The position numbers were made by a program, and so were the translations under genes. The notes beneath the pieces are model-generated. The model saw only the letters and a program-made list of their open reading frames with translations, searched no databases and was not told the DNA's origin. Below, in pieces: positions 47,956-60,248 of a stretch of DNA of 64,000 nucleotides. Origin of the DNA: Cunninghamella blakesleeana (Eukaryota; Mucoromycota; Mucoromycetes; Mucorales; Cunninghamellaceae); assembly GCA_017871115.1 (NCBI GenBank), contig JAFCIZ010000006.1, forward strand, positions 620,001-684,000, in the 5' to 3' direction. Within the stretch, counting starts at the first letter, position 1. Each line of letters begins with the position of its first letter.

Positions 47956-50115
47956 CTACTGATTTTTTAATACTTTTCTATGTGATTTTGCTGTATGATT
48001 TTTGAATTGATTAACTATACCGACATCACATTCTTTATCATTTTTTTTTTCTGTAATATTTTTATGTGCTTCCCAGTAATCATTACCTTTACTATAAGCT
48101 TCCATATAACGAATACATCTATTAAAATACCTTCTTATATGAATAATATCTGAAGCTTCATCTAAAGCACTTTCAATATTTTTTTCCAATCCAGAAAATG
48201 TATAATTACAGTTTCTTCGAATGATTCTTTTGGAATCTGCCCAGTATCTTTCTATCCAATTAAGTTCACAGTGGAATTTAGGGTACAGATCGTGTCTAAG
48301 ATCATGCTTTTCCAATAATTCTTCTAATGCTGATTTTTGATTTCTAAAATCTATCTGACTAGATAAACGATGAATTGCACAACATTTTTTATCTTGACCA
48401 TCCATTTCTACTCTTTTATTACAACTCAAGCGCCAGCTTTTTCCTTTCCTTTCTGGTGATATGTCTTTATCCATCCATAAACCTCTCTCTTCTAAAATTT
48501 GCTTTATGCCCTTGATATATTTAACCCGTAATGCTTTCCCATCTCTAACTTGATTCACAAAAAAATAAAAATCCTGCTCTATTTTATTCTCTACCCCACC
48601 CTCTTTCACATAATAATATCCTTTTTTAAATTTAAATTTTTCTTTAGATTTGCATTCCTTTATTTCAAGAGTCAACCTTGTCGCTAGCAATGCATCTTTT
48701 GCGTAAGCCTTATGGTTTGATGATTGGTCAAATAAAAAAATTCCTATGCATTGATCTCCATGAATTGCTCTAAATATTTTTATCACATCTTTAAGCTGAT
48801 TGACTAAATCTTCTGAAGTCCAATAACCATCACGGTAATTACCAGCAAAGAATAGTTGTCTTGATATTTTATCTTTATATTTCATAGTTCCATGACAAGG
48901 ACATTGGAACTCGCTGACCATAATTGAACTACCTGGAACTTTTGGTTTAATAATACTTTCATTACCAGCCATCCAAACACATGGTTTGTCGTCGTTTGCA
49001 TAAAAGGTAGATTCATCATGTGTAACTACAATTACTTCTTTATGGCCTACTTTAATATGTCCAACGTCTTCTATTTCCAAATTATTACCAGAATAGTGCT
49101 TCATCCATTTATTGTATCTATTTATCATCCTTTGTGAAAATTCTTGACGATACTTTACTACATCAGGCCGCTCGTGTCCATCATAATAAACGTTCTTGCT
49201 TTTCTTTTTAAACGTAAATCCCCAAGCTGATAAATATGAATGTATTGTAGATAGCCCAATATTGCTGACGTTAAAACTTTTCATAATTTTTAACTGTTCG
49301 ATATGCTTTTTTAATTCAGAGACGTCTCTTTTATTTGGATCAACTGATAGCCACCATTTAATACATTCTTCTTTTATTTCTTCATTATATAACATGCCAA
49401 CATGTTTCCTATGACGACCTTGCATTGATTTTGCTATGCAACCATTTTCCATGAACTCTTTTGCCCATAATGGAATAGCCTTGGTGATGTTTGATGTTGT
49501 AGTAGCATTTTCAATTAATAGAATAGCATCTGCTGTTTTTAAAGCACAGTCTATCCTATTAAGGTTTTTTTCTTTCATAAAAGATAGATAAAATCTGACG
49601 GCACGATGCTTCATATTGTAAGCTAGATCAAAGTTGGTTTTATCTTTTTGTTGGTCCATGATAGTAGCCGTCAATTTATTGATTAATTCTTCTAAGTCTT
49701 TTTCTTTACTATTTTCAAGCTCTGAAATGAATTGTCAACTAGTATTGACTGAGACCCTTTTGAATATACTGTCGATTGTTTTGCATCCAACAGCCGCTCT
49801 TTCCATTATTTTTCTCTTTCTATTGATCGTCCATCTTGATTCACCAGTATAGGCGCCTTTAAATTTTTTATCTGCATTTTCCAACCATGCTATTTTTTCT
49901 TCTGCTGTACTGTTGGAGGCAGTTATATCCAAGTGGCTATCATTGAAAGTTTCCGCAGCACTTTCAAGAGCTATTTCGATATCTTCATCGATCCAATCCT
50001 GATCAAAGCTTTCTGTAGATTCGTTATTAGATTGAATTTCGGCTGTTTTTTTAACAAACTTTCCAGTTGAAGTACGCAATCTTTTATTGGCAAATTTTTT
50101 ATGTCCTTTAGTCAT
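47956..50115 (-). pseudogene. DDE transposase of the Tc1/mariner element, one in-frame stop
   Basis: The transposase reads from ATG at 50115 to the stop at 47956, 720 codons in one frame, broken only by TGA at 49735-49737. The N-terminal part (127 codons) is Lys/Arg- and acid-rich and contains YTGESRWTINRKRKIMERAA and GCKTIDSIFKR, typical of fungal DDE-superfamily elements. The C-terminal part has a DNA-binding region (EECIKWWLSVDPNKRDV; LSTIHSYLSAWGF) and the catalytic core VVTHDESTFYANDD, GIFLFDQSSNH, and CELNWIERYWADSK, supplying D, D and E. A ~150-residue insert with a Cys/His cluster (CCAIHRLSSQIDF) separates the second D from E. The stop may be a nonsense mutation, or may lie inside a 48-nt intron (49722-49769, donor GTATAT, acceptor TTTCAG) whose removal keeps frame. 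A functional product is therefore possible. Confidence 0.85.
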
Positions 50116-50481
50116 AAATCAAAAAAAAAAGCAAATATATAATAGTAGTAAAAGACATTAAATGAAAAGATAAAAAAACTTTTAATATTTGGTATTAAAC
50201 AGAATCTTCTAGGGATCAAATTAAAACACCGAAGGTTAAATATTTTGCCGTTATAAATCCCCTATAAAATTATTTTTTGGGTGGAGCAATTTATACCCTC
50301 ACCAGCTAAATCAGCCTCCCACCGACCAATTTTAACTTTTTTTTTAACAATTTTTTTTTAGCAAAAAAATAGAAACAATCCAGTACTTTTATTTTTAAAT
50401 ATCATATTTATTTTTGTATTGGATTATTTTTTTATTTTTATTAATAAAATGTTGAAATTTTTTCTTACTAAAAATGGTAAA

Positions 50482-50511
50482 AAAAATTCTGGTTATAACT
50501 TAGATGCACCA
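50482..50511 (-). repeat. Right terminal inverted repeat
   Basis: Perfect inverse complement of the left terminal repeat; followed by the TA target copy. Confidence 0.95.
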
Positions 50512-50995
50512 TAGTAAATTATTGAGGTATATACAAAATAAAAAAGCGAACATAGCCATAAAAAAAAAGGTTCTTGAAATAGACGATTCTTTTTTAGGTT
50601 ATTGTTTGACGTATTCATATGAGATAATGGATGTATGAGAGCTAGAATGCCTAGTATAAAAAGAAAATAAATGAAAAAGAAATATGTAAAGTAGTCTACT
50701 AATACCATTTGATTTCAAACAGTGTGTATAATCAGAACAGAACTAATTACCCATAATATCCGTTTCGCCAAATGGACAAAAAAATTATACTTTTACCTAT
50801 AAAGGTAATAACAGTTTTAAAAAATACTGAGATTTAAAATGAGAAAAAGAAAGGAGGCTAAGAATTATATATACGAAACTGCGGCAACATTTTATAAATA
50901 ATTGGTTTAAAAAGTATTAATAAAAAAATTTTCTCTCTTCTTATCTTATATATACTCAACTTTTTATTTATTTACTATTTAACAATTATAATAAT
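50512..50995. other. Intergenic, transposon edge to R3H gene promoter
   Basis: Starts with the right TA target copy. AT-rich promoter region of the R3H gene, with no other feature seen. Confidence 0.5.
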
Positions 50996-51959
50996 ATGGA
51001 TGTCATATTAGAAGTAACGCAGAACTGTGACACTACTACTAACACTACCTTAATAGAAACCATTGATCAAATCAATAACGAAGTATTAACAGCTCCTGTT
51101 AAAAAAAAGAAGAAAAAACATTGGGGACAGCGTGATTCTCTTGCAAGAAGGAATAAACTCTTGGTTGGAAAAGAGGGTAGTAGACGAAGACAGCGATGGG
51201 ATAATAGTAAATAAATAATATATATTTTATATACATATAAAAAGATGACAATCATATATACATGTATATACATCTTTATTGATTCTCATCTTTTATTATT
51301 ATTTTATAAAATATATATTATAGATCAATTTAACGATCATCCCTATGCAGTATTATATGAAGATGATTTATGTATACCTGGGTATCCTCAAGTGGATGCT
51401 TTTTGGACACATCCTGATGTCATATTATTAATGGATGAAAGTGATTATTATGATGAAAATGGCGATTTCATCATGAATGAATTTGATCTTTATATATCTT
51501 CGTCTTCACCTTCTAATTTAAAAGATAATAATCATATTAATATTCCTCATCATGTTCGCCAAGATTTAAAAAAACAACATATTCCTCAAGGTGTTGTGTT
51601 CCATTATGAACAACAGTTGATTGACTTTATCAATAACTATGATAACCATCATGAAAGTAGTGATTTAATATGGTCTATGGATAATTCATACATTCGTTTT
51701 CTTTTACATCAAATGAGCCGTTATTATCAATTAGAATCATATAGTAAGCCGTTTTTATTTTTTATTTCTTTATTTTTTTAAAAAAATGCATAGCCTTTAT
51801 TATATATTTATTCAATTTATTTATTTCTTTATCTCTATTCATATTTTAGGTGAAAAAAATCAAGATGAATGTTATATTTTTATATCTTTACCATCTTCCA
51901 TACAAGAATATCAATTCCCAGAGAGATCATTCTTTGACTATTTATTTACTTCATTATAA
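50996..51959 (+). CDS. R3H-associated N-terminal domain protein with R3H domain
   Basis: Probable single-stranded nucleic-acid-binding protein; cellular role unknown. Exons: 50996-51206, 51324-51743, 51850-51959; 246 aa, in frame. The N-terminal block KKKKKKHWGQRDSLARRNK followed by KEGSRRRQRWDN is the signature of the R3H-associated N-terminal domain found in R3HDM4-like and fungal R3H proteins. NQFNDHPYAVLYEDDLC and the acidic MDESDYYDENGDF follow. The C-terminal SYIRFLLHQMSRYYQLES has the R...H spacing of an R3H domain, and a short tail ends in DYLFTSL. Confidence in the domain pair is good; no pathway can be named. Confidence 0.8.
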
Positions 51960-53334
51960 TAATATATAAATTTATTTATATTTTAAATAGAAAAGAAAAT
52001 CGTATTTATATGTATATACTTAGAATAGACTGATCTACCATTGTACATGTAAACCTCTTATTTAATTTATTTTAAAAAGCTTTTTTATTTATTTATTGAA
52101 TTTCCTTTTTCTTTTAAACTAAGAATTGATCTGCTTTCCATACGATAACCCGTAATTATTATTATAACTCTCCTCTTCTTTCGCTTAAAATTCTTTTCTA
52201 TATATAATAAATTAATAATGGAAAGAATGAAAAATTATATATCATCAATGAATATTAATATACATAGTTCATATTTATTTATTATTATATCTACATCTTG
52301 TTTGTTTATATCTCTATTATTTTTTTAATATATACAGTAACTATTTCAGCTTTCTCAAGTGTAACCTTAAAGTACATAAATTTACACTAAACCTTTCTTC
52401 CTTTCGATCAATATCATTTTGAGTCAATTTGGGCTAAGTTGTTCATAATACATTATATTATATTGCTTTTTTTTTTTTAATTAATTTGTTATGAGTAGTG
52501 TGGTTTTTGTATGCATTTTATTTTATTTTTTTAAAAAAAGGTTATAAAAGAAAAAGGTTAAAAAATTGAAGTCCTTTTTAAAAGTCCTTTATAATTAAAT
52601 TTTTTAGCTTGTTCATAGTAACTTATTTTTTTATTCACAAAAAACATAATCTTCTAAATTTGGTAGAATTCTTTTTTTTTTTTTTTTTTTTTTTTTCAAA
52701 AAGGGACTTTTTCATACCATTTTTGCTTAAAAAAAATTTTTTTTCAAAAAAAAAAAAGAAAAAGAAAAAGAAAATGCAATTTTGTATATTTTTTTCTTTT
52801 TTTCTGTCGTGATTTATTTTATTAAATTTTTTCAAGAGCTTTTCATACTCTATATAAATTAGTGTAACCTTTTTTATTCTCCTACATCATAAATCCCAGT
52901 CTGTGTCAACTTCCACTCATCTTCGGTGTTAATCGCCTTCATACTCGGCGTAAACTTTTAAATAAATATTATTCTCTAGCATGTATCCACATTAAATACT
53001 TATACTTATATTTATATATATCATACTATCGATATATATATATATATATATATAATTATTCATAGTATAAATACATTTATATATTTACACTTATGTTTGG
53101 ATATATAAATGTTCATAAATAATACAAATAGTAATATTTATAATTAAGAAGCTATAGTTTCTTGATTTGAAAATATTGCAATAAAATAAAGAAAACCGGT
53201 TAAACTCTTTTTAGGCTTAGTTTTGCCGAATCCCTTTTGCTCCGAAGAAAAAAAAATTATATATTTTAAAAAAATTTAGGTACAGCCCTATTTTTTTTTT
53301 CTTCTCTTTACTTTATTTTTTTTTTTTTATTATA
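51960..53334. other. 1.4-kb intergenic region upstream of ERG4
   Basis: No gene supported. It has a 25-base T run at 52672-52696 close to A-rich runs at 52746-52775 (a potential long A/T hairpin) and a (TA)n run near 53030-53054. A CT-rich tract precedes the ERG4 start. Confidence 0.5.
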
Positions 53335-55305
53335 ATGTCAAAAGTAGAAGAAAAAGAAAAAGTGAACGCCAATGGTGTTCCTTTATTTAAACACACCGTG
53401 ACCAAATTAGATACAGAAATGGATAAAGAAGTAATTTATGAATTTGGTGGCCCTATTGGCGTTTCTGCAATGATGTTAGGATTCCCATGTCTTATGTACT
53501 ACTTCTGGGTATGCGTTACTTACCATCAAGGCAAACTTATTATACCTTCTTCTTTTACCTTGGAAGGTATTCAATCTTTTGTTTTAGATGAAATTGTCCA
53601 AAAAGTTATTACTGACGCTTTCCCTCACTGGGTAGCTATCAAGATTTATATGGGTTTTGTTCTTTACTCTGCTATTTGCGCTTATACTCTTCCTGGTCCT
53701 GTTGTTGAAGGTTTAGGTCTTCCTTCTTTAAAGGGCAAAAAGGTAAAAATATAGAACAAAATAGAACAATTCATCATTTATATGATAGAGAGAAAAAGAT
53801 AAGTGAGAAGAAAGAAAGGATCAATATATGCATATATATTCATGTGCTATTCCTATTATTTTTATTATTGTTTTTATATATATAGCTTAAATATCTCTGC
53901 AACGGTCTTAGTTTCTGGTATTTAACTTTAGTCCTTTCTGCTGTATTCCATTACTATGGTATTTTTAGACTTACCTTAATCGCTGAAAACTTTGGTAGTA
54001 TCATGTCTGTCGCTATTATTTGGGGTTTCACAATGAGTACTTTAGTATATGTTATTTCTGGTGTTATGGGCAAACATCATAGGTAATAATTATATGTATA
54101 TGTATATATAAGCTACACTTTGTCTTTTTTTTTTTAATACAATAACTAATATATTATTATTATTATTATTTTTAAAAAAAAGATTATCAGGTAATTTCTT
54201 CTATGATTTCTTCATGGGTGGCTGTCTTAATCCTCGTGTTGGCCATTTAGATCTTAAGATGTGGGCTGAAACTAGAGTCCCTTGGCCTGTTTTATTTTAT
54301 ATCTCTGTCTCTTGTGCCTTAAAACAATATGAAACTAAAGGTTACATCTCTGCCCCTGCTGCATTCATGGTGCTTGCTCATTTCTTATACGTAAGTTTAA
54401 ATATACAAGCTGACTTATAGTATACATTTACTGATATACATTTTATTATTTTTATCATTATGGGGTTTTTTAGGTTAACGCTTGTCAAAAGGGTGAAGAA
54501 TGTATTCCTACTTCTTGGGATATTTTCTATGAAAAAGATGGTAATATAAAATATAAATTAAATAGGAATAATGGGATAGATGAAAAAATAAAGTGTTTTT
54601 GTGTATGTATACGCGTAAGGCTTGAATAGGAAATGATAAATGAAAACATATGTAGATTTATATGGATGATACTATGCTTTTTTTATTAAAAGAAAAAGAG
54701 GGAGAGTCTAACAATAGCTGTATTTATTTATTTATTTATCTTTATTTCATAATCTAGGTTTCATGCTTATCTTCTGGAATATGGCTGGTGTACCTTTTAC
54801 CTATTGTTTACCATCCATGTATATTTTGAACTATGAACAATCAACTGGTGAAACCATTAGCCATTCTCTTATCAAGACCGTCTTCTTATACACTTTATTA
54901 TTAGTTGGTTATTACTTCTTTGATACTGGTAATTCTCAAAAGAATCGTTTCCGTATGGAACAAAATGGCTCCTTTGTTACACGTAATGCTTTCCCTCAAT
55001 TACCTTATGGTCATATCAAGAATCCTACTTTCATTCGTACTAAACACGGTAACCTTTTATTAACCTCTGGTTGGTGGGGTGTTGTACGTAAACCTCATTA
55101 TACTGCTGATTTAATGATGTCTATTTCTTGGGGTTTAATTACTGGTTATGGCTCCTTCTTACCTTATTTCTACTTCTGTTTCTTTGTATGTGTTTTAACT
55201 CACCGTGTCTCTCGTGATATGGAACGTTGTGCTAAGAAATATGGTGATGATTGGGTAGAATATTGTAAACGTGTTCCTTATATCTTTATTCCTTATGTCT
55301 TTTAA
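53335..55305 (+). CDS. ERG4: Sterol C-24(28) reductase, last step of ergosterol synthesis
   Basis: Reduces the C-24(28) double bond of ergosta-5,7,22,24(28)-tetraenol with NADPH in the ER membrane, giving ergosterol. Exons: 53335-53742, 53886-54082, 54183-54390, 54474-54540, 54758-55305; 475 aa, against 473 aa in yeast. Family blocks in order: EVIYEFGGPIGVSAMMLGFP, YTLPGP, LKYLCNGLSFWYLTLVLSAV, GNFFYDFFMGGCLNPRVG, LDLKMWAETRVPWP, NACQKGEECIPTSWDIFYEK, GFMLIFWNMAGVPFTYC, YYFFDTGNSQKNRFRM, SGWWGVVRKPHYTADL, and the C-terminal DDWVEYCKRVPYIFIPYVF. Several membrane helices are present. The wording of these blocks fits ERG4 better than the related C-14 reductase ERG24. Convergent with the arrestin gene, with only 259 bp between stops. 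Confidence 0.96.
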
Positions 55306-55564
55306 AAGAAAAAGCAATTTTGTATAGTTTAGAATTTTTTTTTTCAATCACCTAATTTTTTTAATGCTAATATGCTTTTATTTATTTGTTTATTATTACT
55401 ACTACTATTACTACTACTATTATTATTATTATTATGTATTTAAATGTATGCATATATATACATGGATATAATAAAAAAACGAAACGAAAAAAATTACTTG
55501 TACAGTGGATATATAGAGATATTTTTTTTTTTTCCAAAAAAAAAAAAAAGGTGTATAAAACTAA
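55306..55564. other. Convergent 3' spacer
   Basis: Between the ERG4 stop and the arrestin stop. (ACT/ATT)n trinucleotide tract near 55395-55435 and paired T/A runs near 55520-55549; nothing else. Confidence 0.5.
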
Positions 55565-57067
55565 TTAAAAAGATGATCTAATAGCCGTTTCATAGGAGGG
55601 GATACGATGTAATGATAACATAGAATCAGAGTAAACATTATTATTATGTGTTGATGAAGGTCGATAAGAAAAATAATCACAATTATTATTATTATTATTA
55701 TTATTATTTGTTGATGATGATGAAATGGTATTAAGATGGGGATGATCATCATCAGGTGTAGTAATTTCATGATCCCAGTCCATATCATTAGGGTGAGTGT
55801 GATGAAGAGGTAAAGGAGAGTAAGGTGGTGATAAGGAAGGCATTGTATCCAAAGCAGCCATCCATTGTTGAGGGTCATAAGGCATTAATAAACAAGCATC
55901 TTCATATTTAGGTAAATCATCTAAGGAAAATGATCGTTGATACTGCATTAGTGATTGGCATTGTTGCTGTTGCTGCTGTTGCTGTTGCTCACGTAATGTT
56001 ATAGGTATTGTTAAATGCAATTGTGATAATTGGCCATATTGTTGGATAAAATGAATAGTAAATTTTATTTTATGCTCAATTTCTAAAAATGGATGGATCA
56101 AATCAAATTGGGAATCTTTCGGTGATCGAGGGATAATTAATGTTTCACTTTTTTTCCATTCAGTTCCTCTGCAAGGGAAATGATCATTACGTACTAAAGA
56201 AATTATTTTAGATTGTGTTGCTGTGTTAGTAGAGGATTGATCATGGGGATTAATATGAAGAGTAGTGTATTCTTTTAAAAAACAGCTAAGATGGCGTATT
56301 TTTAGACCTTGAGTTAATGGACGAAAGGTAAATTGGATTTGAATTGGTTCCCCACGTTGATATATTTTTTTATTTAATTGAATATGATAGTTAACTTTTT
56401 GTTCCCATGTATTAGATAATTGTACCATTTGAAATTCGCGATCATTATCATCATTGAAGAATAAACGATCCGGTTGAATAAGAGGAAGGCGATGAATATG
56501 AATAGGTAGTTGAGCAACTATGGTGGATGAAGATAAAGATGAAGTGGATTTAATGGCCGTTGCTTTTAATTCATACTGTAAAGAACCATAAGGTGGAGCT
56601 ATCATAGTTTCTGATATATTGCCTGGAAGAATCATTTGGAATGAGTATCGATGTTTGGTATGACTTGATAAATATGTTGTGGTCAACCACTTTTGGTTTT
56701 CTATAAATTGCCATTCTTTTTGCATGAGAACTTTTTTATATTTATGTCGTTTTTTATGAATAACAACTGACTTTTTATTCTCCTTTTCTAAAAATATATG
56801 CACACCACACATAAAAATAAAATAAAGCTGTTAACATTATATTCTCTTATCTTTATTTTATTCCTATAACTCTTTTATATATTTTTATACTTATTTACCT
56901 TCTTCCCAATATAAACGTAAAGTACCAGTAAATTGTAAATTAAGTTTTTTAAATCGAGTTGCTTCATTTAGATATAGCTCAACATAACCGTTAAGTTGGG
57001 TACCTGCTGATTCTTCTTGTGTACCATTTAAATAAATTGTATCGTTTTCAACTTGAATAGTAAGCAT
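55565..57067 (-). CDS. Alpha-arrestin-like (arrestin-related trafficking adaptor) protein
   Basis: Probable adaptor linking a Rsp5-type ubiquitin ligase to plasma-membrane cargo for endocytosis. Exons: 57067-56899 and 56787-55565; 463 aa. The N-terminal arrestin sandwich shows NGYVELYLNEATRFKKLNLQ, FTGTLRLYWEE, WLTTTYLSSHTKHRYSFQMI and LPGNISETMIAPPYGSLQYE. The C-terminal sandwich has NTWEQKVNYHIQLNKKIYQR, FRPLTQGLKIRHLSCFLKE and TIPITLRE. A Gln run ends the folded part. The tail is disordered with Asn, Ser and His-rich runs and LPKYEDA, an LPxY motif of the kind that WW domains of Rsp5 bind; IPSYETA is a second PxY. Cargo cannot be told. Shares an 849-bp promoter region with the ARID gene. 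Confidence 0.85.
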
Positions 57068-57916
57068 TTATATATATATATAAATATTATTAAAAACTAA
57101 ATAATAATAAAAGATAATATAAAAATATTACTAATACTAAAAAAAAAGAAGAAAAGTGAAAAAGAAAGAAATAAAAAAAAAAAAGTTTAGTCAATTTTTT
57201 TTTTTAACAATAAAAAAAAAATAATTTGAATTCAGATTCTTTCCTCTGGTGTTACAAAATCTCGATTGGTGCCAAAACTTTCCTTTTTTTTATCACTTTT
57301 AAAAAAAAAATACTTTATTTACTTTTCACTTTTTTAAATAAAAAAAATACTTTTTCTTTATTTTATTTTTATCACTCGTATATACATATTTGTATACATT
57401 ATTATTATTATTATATATATATATTAACAAAATATATATTTTTTATTAATTGACTTTTGATATTCATTTCATATATACTTGTATAAATGTATTAGGCTTG
57501 AAGTTCAACCAATTTTATCTTAATTAAAAGATATAAAGCTTTATTATTATTTATAAGCAAAGAACCAATCAAGAAAGTTAATATTCCCATTATTTAAGAA
57601 CAAGAAGTATAAATTTATAAATAGGTGGGATGATCATTAATTTAGAGCACGCCATATAAATTTATATGAAACTTTTTTTTTTATTAAAAATTCAAATATC
57701 CGCCAAAAAACTCTTTTTGCATAATTTTCGTAGTCTAGATCGAAGGTAAGATCAAAAAAATTTAAATTCCGTCACCTGCCGAAAAAAAGTGGCTTGTGGT
57801 ATGCATTTTTTTTTTTTTGAAGTCCACTTTTTTTTTCTACTGCCTTCTACTTTCCTTCATTTTTTTTTACACTGCTTTATATTATTTATTACATTGCGTG
57901 TATTTAAATCCTTTCC
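57068..57916. other. Divergent promoter region, arrestin / ARID gene
   Basis: AT-rich with poly-A/T tracts (57174-57184, 57812-57823) and (TTA)n (TA)n near 57398-57424. CCGTCACCTGCCG near 57768 is the only GC-rich patch. No gene supported. Confidence 0.5.
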
Positions 57917-60198
57917 ATGCGAAGGCTGACGAATACTATAGATCGTACAGAAGAATATGTCAACTTTATAGAAAACCTTACTATATTTCATGCCACAAAA
58001 GGGTAAACCATTTAATTTTATTTTACATTTTAGATGACTTAAATATATATATACATATTTTAATAATAATCAATATTCTTTCTTTATTTGTTTGTTTTTA
58101 ATGCAAACTTAGAACAACACTTCATGCGGAACCAATTCTTGGAAAAAGGAGAGTTGATTTATTAAAATTATACAAAATTGTTATTGGAAACGGTGGTTTT
58201 GATAATGTAAGTTACTTTTATAAAGCTAAATTTTTATTATAATTATTATTTTCGCGTTTTTTTATATTTACATGTGTCCAATTATCATTATTATTCTTTT
58301 ATTCTATTGTTATTGTTGTTTTAGGTTACTCAAAATAGAGCTTGGAAACAAATTGGTAATGAATTCGGCTTTCCGTCAACTTGTACAAATAGTGCTTATA
58401 TTTTAAAAGGTTTATATATTCGTAACTTGGTACGTAATAACATACTATTAAATAACAGGTTAAAGAAAATAAAGAATACAGATTGGTATGTGCATTTTTA
58501 TTCATTTTTATTTTTGTTTCAATAGCTCGGATGGGAAGAAGAAAATGTGAATGGAAGGGTATGGAAACCGCCTGAAGAACTTAAAGGTCCAAATGCACAT
58601 AAAGTTACAACTTTAGCTGGAAATACATATCGAAAACACATACCTAGTAAGTCAAAAATGATTGACAATGTATGGATAACGGATAACGAAAGTGCTAGCA
58701 ATATTAAATCTAATTAAACTATTTTATTGCTTTTATATATTAGGAACATTATCTACATCAAAACATAAATCAAAAAAACTTAAACTTAATCCAATTGTAA
58801 ATATACTGGAGCCTTTTCAAGATTATACAAATATTAATAATCTCTCACCTAATATATCCTCACCCAATGATTATCAATCACCTACACAATTAAAATTTAA
58901 CGATGGTAATATATAATTCGAAATAATAATAAACATGAAAATAATAAGAGACTCTTTTTAATGTTTTTTTTTTTATCATCTCTCCTTATTTTAGATACAA
59001 CCATAAACGAAGAATTAAAACAAAAAATATTATTTGCTTTACGATTTGGAGATGATAAGAATACAGATTGGGCATTAAATCAACTACTGGATTTGACTTT
59101 TGAAAATATAAAACAGTTTACTCTAACTTCATCACCAATCTTATTAGAATTATTATTAGATCATACAAAACCTTATTTAGAGCAACAACAACAACAAAAT
59201 CCTCATAAAAACAACACCAATAGTGATCATAATGACAACGGTAATGAAAAATTAACATTATCAAAAGAAACAATGGTAGCAGATCCATTAAAGAAGGACG
59301 CATTATCTAGTATTATGGATTTGATAGAAGAAGATGACGAATCATCCACCATTAAATTAGAACGTATGAAAAAAGTAATGTATATTATTCGTAACTATTC
59401 AACCAAAGAAAACGACGCCATGTTAATATCAAACCATAGATTGTTAAAAGAAACCCTTATTAAAACATTGGATAAATGTCTTTTCAATGTCGTTAACATG
59501 GCAATGGGAAGATGCTGTATCGACATTATAGACAATATGGCAGCTCATATACCATTAAATGGACCCGATGATGAATGGATTCCTTGTCTTACAAAATTGT
59601 TACTAGTTCAAGATCGATACATCATGGTGGCATCTATTAAAATATTAACAAAGATTGGTACATGTGATTTAAATCAACTGTTTTTACCCAATAATGAAGA
59701 AAAGGTTTTGTGTATTGCTCATCACCTTTTAAGTTCTGATGAAGAATTGATAGGAGTTTCAATGGAATACCTATACCAACAGCTCTCCTTGTCAATGGAA
59801 TGTCGATCCCAATTTCTTTCTGCTTATAATGGTGCTTATATTGGATTACTGGTTAATAAGTTATTATATCGGACGAAATATTATGTTAATAAATTGGTAA
59901 AGGAGGATATCATGGAAGTTACTACACCTGGTTTATCTTTACAACCTTCTTCACCAAGTAATAGCAGCATAAATGGCAGTGATAGTAGTAGTGGAGGTAG
60001 TAATCATGGAGGAAATAGTGGGACACAAAGTTCAGCTAGTAGTGTATACGGTGGCCCATCCACTGTTTCAACACCTACAGCTTCTACATCCGAATCAACA
60101 CTAGTACCGATAACAATACCTGATTGTGTTTATTCTAGTATACCTGATATGACAAATTATACAACATTAGAAGAGCCTTATAGATGTTTAGGATGGTA

Positions 60199-60248
<50 letters not shown>

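Larger units (their letters stand above)
47793..50511 (-). mobile_element. Tc1/mariner-type DNA transposon, structurally complete
   Basis: A 2,719-bp element bounded by 30-bp perfect terminal inverted repeats (47793-47822 and 50482-50511, starting TGGTGCATCTAAGTTATAAC) and flanked by TA at 47791-47792 and 50512-50513, the target duplication typical of the IS630/Tc1/mariner superfamily. It carries one minus-strand DDE transposase gene. Intact ends imply recent insertion or recent mobilisation. Confidence 0.95.

Noticed and set aside
49735..50115. N-terminal transposase part as a separate gene
   Set aside because: It is in the same frame as the downstream catalytic part and separated from it by a single TGA, inside the same transposon ends.
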